DNA from: Sulfurospirillum sp. SCADC
Lineage (GTDB): Bacteria > Campylobacterota > Campylobacteria > Campylobacterales > Sulfurospirillaceae
Assembly: GCF_000743525.1 (NCBI RefSeq)
Contig: NZ_JQGK01000005.1
Location: 96,663-160,662 of the forward strand
Reading direction: 5' to 3'
Length of the DNA: 64,000 bases
The position numbers and the translations under genes are program-made. Shown one piece after another: positions 27,503 to 35,198 of this stretch; position 1 is the stretch's first letter, and each line of letters begins with the position of its first letter. The notes under the pieces were generated by a model that worked only from the letters and a program-made list of their open reading frames with translations, had not been told where the DNA came from and searched no databases.

Positions 27503-27546
27503 TTTAACACAAATTTGACACTAATTTAACAGTGATTTAACAAAGA
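27503..27546 (+). promoter_or_regulatory. Four 11-bp tandem repeats upstream of the copper-type TonB receptor
   Basis: TTTAACACAAA, TTTGACACTAA, TTTAACAGTGA, TTTAACAAAGA in exact 11-bp register, followed by -10 box TATACT at 27552-27557. The first repeat is identical to the first repeat upstream of mccA. Classic tandem-site layout for an OmpR-family activator. Confidence 0.85.
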
Positions 27547-27586
27547 CTTTTTATACTCCAAGATTCGTAAAATCATGGGAGGTCGT

Positions 27587-29572
27587 ATGAAAAGAGTTTT
27601 GGGCATTTCGTTGGTCGTATCGACGTTTTTAATGGCAGAAACAGGCGTTTTAGAAGCCATTACCGTTGAAGGTGAAACCTTCTCAAAAGAGGTCAAAAAT
27701 ATTAGTGGGGAAGAGCTAAAATCAGCCGATCTTGCCGATGCACTTTCGCGCAACAGTGCATCGATTACGATGATTCGAGGCAGTGGCATTGCCAATGATA
27801 TTATTTTGCGCGGGCAAAAGAGAGATAATATCAACGTTTTAATGGATGATGCCAAGATTTACGGTGCATGCCCCAATCGTATGGATCCTGCTATTACGCA
27901 CATCAATGCAGACAATATTGAAAGCGTGAAAATCATTGAAGGACCTTATGATGTCGAGCATTTTGGAACATTGAGCGGTTTGGTTGTTGCTGAAACCAAA
28001 AATCCGACTAAAGAGCCAAACGGCGATGTTAATTTAGGAATCGGCAGTTACGGTTATCGTAAAGCTTCGGCTAGTGCGGGTGGTGGAAATGAGTATATTC
28101 GAGCTTTGTTTAGTGCGTCAACCGAACGAAGTGACCAGTACAAAGACGGTAACGGTGATACGTTTTATGACCAACTCGCTAAAACGACGACAGGAACTTA
28201 TCAGTATAAAACAGATGATTTACGCGCCTATGAGAAAAAAACATTTATGGGAAAAGTTTTCATCACACCTGTGGAAAATCAAGAACTTCGTTTAGGCTAC
28301 ACGCTCAATCGTAGCGATAACGTGCTCTATCCTTCGCGTATGATGGATGCAGACTACGACGATAGTGATATTTATACCTTAGGTTACAGTCTTTACGACT
28401 TGGGAACGTTCTCTAAAGAACTTGCTTTAGAAGCATTTTATTCCACAGTAGAACACCCAATGTCGAATAAATACCGTAAAACAAGTTCGTCAACCAGCTA
28501 TACGGTCAATAAACTTGAAACAGAAGTTAAAGGTGCCAAGCTTAAAAACGTGATGGATTTAGGTGGCGGAGAACTCACGTACGGTGTTGATACGAGTAAA
28601 CGTAATTGGGATGGCAAGAAATATACCTATACCATTGCAACCGGAGCGGAAAGTGGTGTGACGCGAACGGGAATGCCCGATGTCGATACGACCAATCAAG
28701 CACTATTTGCCCATTACGACAAAACAATCGATCGCGTGAACGTTCAAGCAGGCGTGCGTTACGACGATACGGATATAAAAGCCCATCGTCAAGGCGTAGC
28801 AACGGTAACACGTTACGAGAACGATTATGAGGCACTTTCCGCCAATACGATTGTGACCTATAAAGCGACCGATAACGTGGACTATTTTATCGGTTTCGGT
28901 AAAGCTTCTCGTGTTCCTGATGGTAAAGAGCTTTACGGAGCGACCAAATCAACGGGTATTTTAGAACAAACGACCAATTACGAAACCGACTTGGGATTTA
29001 GAGTGCATTACGAAAACCTTGATCTAAAAGGCAAGATCTTCTATTCGGACTTGAAAGATTATATCTATTATAACGCTACAGCGCAAAAATACGTTAACGT
29101 TGATGCGACGATTTACGGAGCGACACTGGATGCTTCTTACGATATCGCAAGGGCATGGACGCTCGGTTATGGCATGAGCTACCTGAAAGGCGAAAAAGAG
29201 ACGCCACTTGCAGGACAAACCGATAAAGATTTAGCGGACATTGTACCGCTTCGTGCCGTCACTTCACTCACATATCATGAGGGAGACCATCGTTTAAAAA
29301 CGGAAGTGGTCGCGGCGAAACGTTGGGATAACGTCGATAGCGACAACGGAGAGCAAATCCTTGGAGGGTATGCTATTTTAAATGTCAAATACAACTACAA
29401 CGTGACCAAACACTTTGATGTTACCCTTGGCGTTGACAATCTCTTCGACAAAACCTATGCGACCTCCAATACGTATAAAGACCTCAGTTTATTAACTGGA
29501 ACGGACGGAGACGTGATGCTGATCAATGAGCCAGGTCGCTACCTCTACGCGAACCTTCGCTACACGTTTTAA
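27587..29572 (+). CDS. OprC/NosA-like TonB receptor, probable copper importer
   Basis: 661 residues from the ATG at 27587 (GGGAGG upstream), signal peptide MKRVLGISLVVSTFLMA. The plug domain contains GACPNRMDPA, i.e. C95-xxx-M99, and the barrel has EHPM, i.e. H290-x-M292. These two motifs are the CxxxM-HxM copper site described for Pseudomonas OprC. The barrel ends in RYLYANLRYTF. Upstream sits a four-repeat operator shared with mccA. Copper transport is inferred from the site residues; other metals are possible. Confidence 0.88.
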   Translation: MKRVLGISLVVSTFLMAETGVLEAITVEGETFSKEVKNISGEELKSADLADALSRNSASITMIRGSGIANDIILRGQKRDNINVLMDDAKIYGACPNRMDPAITHINADNIESVKIIEGPYDVEHFGTLSGLVVAETKNPTKEPNGDVNLGIGSYGYRKASASAGGGNEYIRALFSASTERSDQYKDGNGDTFYDQLAKTTTGTYQYKTDDLRAYEKKTFMGKVFITPVENQELRLGYTLNRSDNVLYPSRMMDADYDDSDIYTLGYSLYDLGTFSKELALEAFYSTVEHPMSNKYRKTSSSTSYTVNKLETEVKGAKLKNVMDLGGGELTYGVDTSKRNWDGKKYTYTIATGAESGVTRTGMPDVDTTNQALFAHYDKTIDRVNVQAGVRYDDTDIKAHRQGVATVTRYENDYEALSANTIVTYKATDNVDYFIGFGKASRVPDGKELYGATKSTGILEQTTNYETDLGFRVHYENLDLKGKIFYSDLKDYIYYNATAQKYVNVDATIYGATLDASYDIARAWTLGYGMSYLKGEKETPLAGQTDKDLADIVPLRAVTSLTYHEGDHRLKTEVVAAKRWDNVDSDNGEQILGGYAILNVKYNYNVTKHFDVTLGVDNLFDKTYATSNTYKDLSLLTGTDGDVMLINEPGRYLYANLRYTF

Positions 29573-29586
29573 GCGTTACATGTAAA

Positions 29587-29614
29587 GATGAGGTACCCAT
29601 TTGGGTGCCTCATC
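29587..29614 (+). terminator. Hairpin terminator after TonB receptor
   Basis: 12-bp stem GATGAGGTACCC / GGGTGCCTCATC (one G-T pair), short loop. It follows a palindrome copy at 29576. Only a weak T stretch follows. Confidence 0.6.
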
Positions 29615-29700
29615 TTGAGCCAATGCCCTCTTTAAAATCCTTTAACCTTTTTGTGCTACACTTCTTAGAAGAAGCAGGGATGGCTTGTGAAGGAGACTTT

Positions 29701-30051
29701 ATGGAAGCAAAATACTATCTCTTATGCCCACTTTGCAGTTATGAAACCGAACACATCTCTCTGGCTCGAATATCCCGTCACACACGATTACAAAAAAAAT
29801 GGATGGTCTGTCTTGATTGCCGTCATCTCCAAGAAAAACCTCACCCCAAACGACTTTTTTTCCAAGCGATTAAAGTGTTATGGTTACATGTAAAGCATTT
29901 TGTCTCAAAAGGACGTAAGCATAACCCTTCGATGATTTTTCCAAAAATGTTGCAAAAATCTTCCTGTCACAAGTGCCATAGCGCGCATCTGCTTGAGTGG
30001 GATGGCAACTGCCCAAAATGCGGAAGTGCTTTTTTGAAAAAAGTGGTTTAA
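29701..30051 (+). CDS. Small zinc-ribbon protein
   Basis: 116 residues from the ATG at 29701 (AAGGAG five bases upstream). Longer in-frame starts at 29605 and 29623 lack a ribosome site. Four Cys pairs: CPLC, CLDC, CHKC and CPKC, giving two zinc ribbons separated by a basic/hydrophobic segment. Contains a palindrome copy encoding LHVK. Function unknown. Confidence 0.65.
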   Translation: MEAKYYLLCPLCSYETEHISLARISRHTRLQKKWMVCLDCRHLQEKPHPKRLFFQAIKVLWLHVKHFVSKGRKHNPSMIFPKMLQKSSCHKCHSAHLLEWDGNCPKCGSAFLKKVV

Positions 30052-30620
30052 GCACGAAGCGTTTTGCGCGAGATGTTTTTAAAGTAGAAAAAAAGTATTC
30101 CAACGACGATAAAAACAAACGGAAGCGCAAAGTACCAGTGCGTTTTCGCCCACGTAATGGCTCCCAAAATGACATCACCAAAAAACCACACAGGAAGGAT
30201 GATCAACGCTGCCCAACACCACGCCGCGATGAGGTTAATGAAGGCGTATTTTTGAGCGCTATAGCCTGTAAGTCCGATGGCGATGGGAATGATGGTGCGC
30301 AGTCCGTAGAGGTAACGCTGCACAAAAATGATGGGCCAGCCATGTTTTTTCAGCAACAAGTGGGCTAAGGCAAATTTGCGTCGTTGCTGTTTAAGCGTGC
30401 GATGCACATAACTTTTGTTAAACCGTCCGATGTAAAAATAGAGCTGATCGCCCGCAAAACCACCCAATCCTGCGATAAAAATCGCTAAAAAGAGGTTCAT
30501 ATCGCCTGTGTGGCTTAAAAGTCCTGCCATCACCAACCCGCTTTCGCCCTCTAAAATACTCCAGAAAAAAAGGATGATATACCCATACTCTCGCATGCTT
30601 GATAGTAAAAATTCTTCCAT
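30048..30620 (-). CDS. DedA/SNARE-associated family membrane protein
   Basis: 190 residues, about five helices. Contains the family features FFWSILEGESGLVMAGLL, GGFAGDQLYFYIGR and a VQRYLYGLRTIIPIAIGL segment with the conserved Arg residues. DedA proteins act as lipid (undecaprenyl phosphate or phospholipid) transporters. Convergent overlap by 4 bases with the zinc-ribbon gene. Confidence 0.88.
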   Translation of the reverse strand: MEEFLLSSMREYGYIILFFWSILEGESGLVMAGLLSHTGDMNLFLAIFIAGLGGFAGDQLYFYIGRFNKSYVHRTLKQQRRKFALAHLLLKKHGWPIIFVQRYLYGLRTIIPIAIGLTGYSAQKYAFINLIAAWCWAALIILPVWFFGDVILGAITWAKTHWYFALPFVFIVVGILFFYFKNISRKTLRA

Positions 30621-30947
30621 AAGTGCCGTTTCGTTGATTTAAAGTATCGTATTCTACTTAAAAGTAAGACTTTTTTTGATTACAAAGGTTGAAGTGTTGA
30701 AAAAAAGGGGGAAGGGCAAAGAATTGCACTCAGACCGGGCAATCTGAGTGCATCTTTTAAAGTGATTGAGTGATACACAAAAAGGAGGTAATGTCTTGGT
30801 AAAGAAAGTATAGGCGAATAGATTAAACGTGGTATTAACCTAAAGTAAATAAAACAACAACCGTGATATTTCAAGGTGAAATAGTTTGAAACCTTTGCAA
30901 AAAATGGCGCTATACTCTTTGTATCTTTACATGTAAAAAGGGTTTGC
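30621..30947. other. 327-bp gap upstream of dinB
   Basis: Between two divergent genes. Holds a 9-bp hairpin GCACTCAGA / TCTGAGTGC (30726-30751), a near-perfect ribosome site AAGGAGG before a four-codon ORF (ATG TCT TGG TAA at about 30792), and the dinB promoter -10 TATACT at 30911. The ribosome site plus tiny ORF may be a leader peptide or chance. No known RNA family recognised. Confidence 0.45.
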
Positions 30948-32249
30948 GTGATTATTCATCTGGATTTGGACTGTTTTTTTGTCTCTGCTGAGCGCACGAG
31001 AACGCCAGAACTAAAGGGAAAACCCGTCGTGGTGTGCAAAAGTGGCGATACCAAAATCTTCAGCACGCAAGACAGTGAAAGCGTTATGACCGAATCAGTC
31101 GGAGGGTTTAACGGGTTGATGCAGCACAAAAAAGCATTTCAGGGGTTTGATCAAAACGCATGGAAAAGCGAGTTCTTGGATGAGCGGGGCAGGGTGCATG
31201 GCATTGTGATCGCCAAAAGTTATGAAGCGAAAAAATACGGCATCAAAACAGGCACATCCCTTCATGACGCGCTGGCAATGTGTCCCAAACTGCTCATTAT
31301 TCCTAGCGATCATCTCTTTTACCAACTCCTCTCCACCAAACTGCGCACTTTTTTGGAGACGAAGATTCCCATCTTGGAGCAGTACAGCATCGATGAGTTT
31401 TGGGGCGATCTCAAGGGGTGGGTCAAAGAGGAGCAGACGCATGCGTTTATGGCGTCCTTGCAAAAAGAGATTTTAGAAAAATTCGATCTGCCCATCTCCA
31501 TTGGCGCGTCGAGTTCCAAGTGGATCGCCAAATTGGCGACGGATTTTAGAAAACCCTACGGATTGACCTTGGTTCCTCAAAAGGAGATCGCTTCGTTTGT
31601 CTCACTTATGCCCATCGCCACGTTTCCGGGCATCGGGCGCGTGCTTCAAAAGAAGTTTGAGAGTTACGGCATCGCAACCTTGGGCGAAGTATTGGAGCAT
31701 CGTAAACTGGTCTTGACGTGGGGAACCATCGGCAAAGATCTCATCGCACGCATCAGTGGAGCCGATAACGAACCTGTCGTGACCAAGAGAGATCGCCGTT
31801 CCATCGGTATTTCGCGCAATTTTCATGTGATTCATAACCGAGAAGAGGTGCTTCGCCGTGCGATTATTCTTTCCCGTCATCTCTCCTACACGATTGCCAA
31901 ACTTGATCTGCATCCAACGACCTATTATCTGTACTTGCGCTATGAAAATGGCATCTCTTCAAAAAGTTCTCAAACGCTTGATCGCTCATTTAGCGAAGGA
32001 ATGTACCGCGAATGGGTTGCGCAGATGATCGCATCGCTTGACACCCATCCGCATTATGGCGTGCTTCACCTAGGACTTGCGCTTTCAAACTTCATCACCC
32101 CCACGCAAACCAAAACCTTTTCGCTTTTGTATGCAGAGTCCGATGAAAAGTCAAAACGCTTGTCCGAAAAGCTCACCAAACTACGCGATAAATACGGTGC
32201 AGACATCATCCGAAGCGGGGTGGAGAAGCAAGAAAATGGTGCGGATTAG
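30948..32249 (+). CDS. dinB: Y-family DNA polymerase (DinB/Pol IV-like)
   Basis: Translesion polymerase, 433 residues, GTG start with AAGGG upstream. IIHLDLDCFFVSAERT carries the first catalytic Asp residues and YSIDEFWGD the second acidic site. PGIGRVLQKKF is the helix-hairpin-helix. Compared with E. coli DinB there is an extra stretch of about 40 residues (SGDTKIFSTQDSESV and following) after KPVVVC, a lineage-specific insertion near the fingers. No LexA-type box seen. Confidence 0.9.
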   Translation: MIIHLDLDCFFVSAERTRTPELKGKPVVVCKSGDTKIFSTQDSESVMTESVGGFNGLMQHKKAFQGFDQNAWKSEFLDERGRVHGIVIAKSYEAKKYGIKTGTSLHDALAMCPKLLIIPSDHLFYQLLSTKLRTFLETKIPILEQYSIDEFWGDLKGWVKEEQTHAFMASLQKEILEKFDLPISIGASSSKWIAKLATDFRKPYGLTLVPQKEIASFVSLMPIATFPGIGRVLQKKFESYGIATLGEVLEHRKLVLTWGTIGKDLIARISGADNEPVVTKRDRRSIGISRNFHVIHNREEVLRRAIILSRHLSYTIAKLDLHPTTYYLYLRYENGISSKSSQTLDRSFSEGMYREWVAQMIASLDTHPHYGVLHLGLALSNFITPTQTKTFSLLYAESDEKSKRLSEKLTKLRDKYGADIIRSGVEKQENGAD

Positions 32250-32286
32250 GGTTTACATGTAAAGATTTTTTTGGAGGTTGGAAAGG

Positions 32287-32314
32287 TTAGTCATCGTATG
32301 TGCGCGATGACTAA
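32287..32314 (+). terminator. Hairpin between convergent dinB and hicB
   Basis: 10-bp stem TTAGTCATCG / CGATGACTAA just at the end of hicB. Could terminate both genes; T runs are weak. Confidence 0.55.
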
Positions 32315-32658
32315 TTGATGGAAAAATGGGTATCTTTAGCGATAAGACTTTTAATATAAGCGTTCAAAGACATTCCCACTTCCATCGCTTTACGTGCGGC
32401 TGCCATGTGAAGTTCAACGCCTGGGCGAATGTTAAACACGCCATTAAATTGTTTTTGTGGCTCTTTGCCGAGCTCTTTACATGTAAGTAAATAACTCTCA
32501 ACAGCTTCTTGAAAATTGGTTTCGAGTTCATCAACACTTGTCGCTTCAAACGTGATCAGGTCATTAATAAATTCGATTTTACCAAAGAAACATCGGTCTT
32601 CATGACTGTATTCTACCGAGCCCGTATAGTTTTGATAGGTCAATACATTAGCCATCAA
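32311..32658 (-). CDS. hicB: HicB-family antitoxin
   Basis: 115 residues. N-terminal partial RNase-H-like fold (YTGSVEYSHEDRCFFGKI, and EATSVDELETNFQEAVESYL) and C-terminal ribbon-helix-helix (FNIRPGVELHMAAARKAMEVGMSLN). Neutralises HicA and autoregulates. Overlaps the toxin gene by 11 bases. Confidence 0.9.
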   Translation of the reverse strand: MMANVLTYQNYTGSVEYSHEDRCFFGKIEFINDLITFEATSVDELETNFQEAVESYLLTCKELGKEPQKQFNGVFNIRPGVELHMAAARKAMEVGMSLNAYIKSLIAKDTHFSIN

Positions 32659-32902
32659 ATGCCTCCTTAAGTTTGTCTTGTATCTGTTTTACCAGATACG
32701 TTTTGAGTAAATTGTCAGGATGGGGTTTATGAAGATTGATGATCGTGTCTTTAGCTTTATGGTAAAACTTCACTCTTGAGCCATCACCTTGTAATACTTC
32801 AAAGCCAAGTGCTAACATCAATGCGGAGAGTTCATTCCATGTTAAATTCTTTTTGGGTGGAACTTCCATAAATTTAGCCCAAAGTTTATCTTTTTTACTC
32901 AT
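32648..32902 (-). CDS. hicA: HicA-family toxin
   Basis: 84 residues, a dsRBD-like fold mRNA interferase. Features LTWNELSALMLALGFEV and GDGSRVKFYHKAKDTIINLHKPHP, with the catalytic His in the LHKPHP segment. Transcribed first, before hicB, as is usual for this pair. Confidence 0.88.
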   Translation of the reverse strand: MSKKDKLWAKFMEVPPKKNLTWNELSALMLALGFEVLQGDGSRVKFYHKAKDTIINLHKPHPDNLLKTYLVKQIQDKLKEAFDG

Positions 32903-32933
32903 GTGAAATGATACTATTTTTTAGTTACAAAAA

Positions 32934-33029
32934 TCAAGCAAAACGATAAAGCTGTGTTTCTAATTGTTCTTGGTTTAGCCCCAACTCTTGCTCTTTTTCT
33001 AAAATGATCTCTTCGATAGTTTGACTCAT
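32934..33029 (-). CDS. 31-aa micro-ORF upstream of hicA
   Basis: Encodes a Gln/Glu/Leu-rich 31-residue peptide starting MSQTIEEIILEKEQELGLNQ and ending TQLYRFA. An AGGAG ribosome site precedes the ATG at an ideal distance. It lies between the membrane-protein gene and hicA on the same strand. Predicted amphipathic helix. Too short for automatic callers; function unknown. Confidence 0.5.
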   Translation of the reverse strand: MSQTIEEIILEKEQELGLNQEQLETQLYRFA

Positions 33030-33066
33030 TATTTTTCTCCTGTTTGAGTTGTTTTATTGATTTTTT

Positions 33067-34017
33067 TTAAAAAACGTTGATAATCATCTGCCCCCGATTT
33101 GTCTGCATTTTTTTCCCAGTATGGTCTGGACTCTCATACACGTTTCCATAAACTTCATAGCCACAAACTTTTTTTCCAATGTGTTTATACATTCCAGTAT
33201 GCCTAATATATGAATTATAAAGTGTCTCAATCTCTTGATTGCTAAGTTCAAATAAAACTCCCCCTCTTTCTCCCTGAGCAGCATTGAGCTGTTTAAGCTC
33301 TTGAAATTTTGATGCCCTAAAAAGTGGTGCTTTATTCGCATCCTCACCCACCAAAAGATTGCGTACTCTTACATATGTTTTCATCGTTATATTCAAGATT
33401 GCACAATAAAGAAGCACTTTACTTTTTGCTAGCTGTTTCCCGTAGATTTTTTGTATTTGAGGATTATCAAATAGCTTTTCAAACTTCAAGTACCACTCAA
33501 GTTCTTTTTGGTTCTGTTCTATATACCAAGGCTCTTCAAAGAAGGCATTTCTATTATGAAAGCCGTTGTAGTAGTACCCTTGTTTAAGTGAGTAAAAAAA
33601 TGCAAACCCTGAGTAGGCTTGCAAATACGCCCTGTACATATTTTTATCTTCAATTGGCTTAGTTGAGAGTGTCTCTAAAAGTTCAAAGCTCTTTTTTAAA
33701 AAATGGATATGGGGTTCTCGAAAGTCTTTACCTGCGAGCTTATCATCGGGGACATTATTTCCATACAAAAAAAGTTCACCAAGAAGAGGAAACTCAAGCA
33801 AAGTTCTTCCAAGAAAATGAGGCTTTGGTAAAAATGTACGAATATTGAGTGAAAGCTTAGAAACAAATCTCTGTTTATACCCACGTCTTGGCATCGTAGT
33901 AAAAAGTGCTTTCACAAACTTTACAACGTTCATCACAACATAAAGCGTCACGATAAGATAAACACTCATCAACAACCAAATAAGAACGATCAACAAAAGG
34001 CTAATCATAATTTCCAT
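33067..34017 (-). CDS. Hypothetical membrane protein, AT-rich
   Basis: 316 residues, one or two N-terminal helices (ISLLLIVLIWLLMSVYLIVTLYVVMNVV), then a large soluble, aromatic-rich cytoplasmic domain. No recognised family. Composition more AT-rich than neighbours, suggesting acquisition together with HicAB. Confidence 0.6.
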   Translation of the reverse strand: MEIMISLLLIVLIWLLMSVYLIVTLYVVMNVVKFVKALFTTMPRRGYKQRFVSKLSLNIRTFLPKPHFLGRTLLEFPLLGELFLYGNNVPDDKLAGKDFREPHIHFLKKSFELLETLSTKPIEDKNMYRAYLQAYSGFAFFYSLKQGYYYNGFHNRNAFFEEPWYIEQNQKELEWYLKFEKLFDNPQIQKIYGKQLAKSKVLLYCAILNITMKTYVRVRNLLVGEDANKAPLFRASKFQELKQLNAAQGERGGVLFELSNQEIETLYNSYIRHTGMYKHIGKKVCGYEVYGNVYESPDHTGKKMQTNRGQMIINVF

Positions 34018-34120
34018 TGGCTTTTCTTCTCATCTTTACATGTAAAGCTAAAGGCATAAAATTTTATGTGATTGAGTGTATTGTAGCAAAAATAGAAGGG
34101 GAAGGAGGGAAAACCCTTCC

Positions 34121-34345
34121 TCAATTCCCGACGGCTTTGCCTGTAAAATGATTGTGGACTTGTGCCCAGTAGAGTGCTATGACTTGGTGGGTTCGTGCTG
34201 CGACGAGGTTGGTTTTAAAGAGACCATTTTCACAGGTTTCGCATTTTTCAAGTTGTGTGGATAGGGCTTGGTAGGAGAGACGCTCAAGGTGGTAGCGTTT
34301 TTGTTTGCATGCTTCTTGAAAACAGGTTAAGGTTACAGCTGCCAT
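34121..34345 (-). CDS. Small Cys-containing protein, doubtful
   Basis: 74 residues, with CFQEAC near the N-terminus and a CETCENG pair in the middle. No strong ribosome site. Divergent from mccR. May be a small zinc-binding protein or a chance ORF. Confidence 0.35.
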   Translation of the reverse strand: MAAVTLTCFQEACKQKRYHLERLSYQALSTQLEKCETCENGLFKTNLVAARTHQVIALYWAQVHNHFTGKAVGN

Positions 34346-34405
34346 TTTGGACTTCTTTGTCGTAATGCTAAAGAGATTATAAAACGTGATTGTGATATTG
34401 GTGTT

Positions 34406-34455
34406 GCATCGAAGCTTATAAATTACTTAAAAAATAATTTTATAAGCTTCGATGC
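34406..34455. promoter_or_regulatory. 17-bp inverted repeat upstream of mccR
   Basis: Perfect arms GCATCGAAGCTTATAAA (34406-34422) and its complement (34439-34455) with a 16-bp AT-rich spacer, 53 bases before mccR. Could be an operator or the hairpin of a bidirectional terminator/leader. Confidence 0.65.
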
Positions 34456-34508
34456 GTTATCCTATCCTCCCAGAAGCATTAAATTGAATCAAATAGGGTT
34501 AAAAAAAT

Positions 34509-35198
34509 ATGAGTGAATGCAATCTTTTAGATGTTCTTTCCACTAAAAAAGTACTCTGTGTGGAAGATGAAGCCTGTATTTTGAGCAATATTGTTGAATC
34601 GTTAGAGCTTTTTTTTGGCAAAGTGGTTGGTGTCAAAGATGGCATTGAAGCACTCGATGAGGCAGAACGTAACTTGTACGATGTCATCATGCTTGACATC
34701 TCCATTCCACACCTTGATGGTTTGGACGTGGTGAAAAAAATCCGCGAATTTGATAAAAAAGTTCCTATTATCCTTCTTTCCGCACACACCGAACAAGAAT
34801 ACCTTTGGCGGGCTGTGGAGCTTAAGATCACGCGTTATTTGGTCAAACCTTACGATAAAAACACCCTGATTAAAGCCTTGGAAGATGTGGCATTGGAGCT
34901 GATTGGGCATGTGCCGATGTTTCAAATAACGCCTACATGTAAATACGATTTTTGCAAAAAAACGGTTCATCATAACGATGAAATTGTGCATCTCTCCAAA
35001 AGTGAGAGCAGGCTTTTGGAGTATTTTCTAAAGCGCCTCCATCAAACGGTGACGTATGAGCAGCTTTTTGATTATATGTGGGAGTTTGAACAGCCGAGTA
35101 AAGAGGCGCTCAAATCCATCGTCAAAGAGCTTCGCAAAAAAATCGATAACAATTTTATTAAAAATCTTTACGGCGTGGGGTACGTGTGTGAAATATAG
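34509..35198 (+). CDS. mccR: OmpR-family response regulator of sulfite respiration (MccR-like)
   Basis: 229 residues. Receiver domain with VEDEACILSN, phospho-acceptor in VIMLDISIP and the conserved Lys in RYLVKPYDK. C-terminal winged helix with SKSESRLLEYFLKR and LKSIVKELRKKIDNN. Its gene is followed by a heme-type sensor kinase and then mccA. MccRS of Wolinella controls the mcc cluster, so this is the best candidate to bind the 11-bp repeats. Confidence 0.85.
   Translation: MSECNLLDVLSTKKVLCVEDEACILSNIVESLELFFGKVVGVKDGIEALDEAERNLYDVIMLDISIPHLDGLDVVKKIREFDKKVPIILLSAHTEQEYLWRAVELKITRYLVKPYDKNTLIKALEDVALELIGHVPMFQITPTCKYDFCKKTVHHNDEIVHLSKSESRLLEYFLKRLHQTVTYEQLFDYMWEFEQPSKEALKSIVKELRKKIDNNFIKNLYGVGYVCEI

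Noticed and set aside
30680..30874. 64-residue minus-strand ORF upstream of dinB
   Set aside because: No ribosome site, low-complexity peptide, spans the hairpin; probably not coding.
35056..35187. Long N-terminal extension of the mccS frame
   Set aside because: It overlaps the mccR coding end out of frame; the GTG at 35188 begins a normal TM helix.
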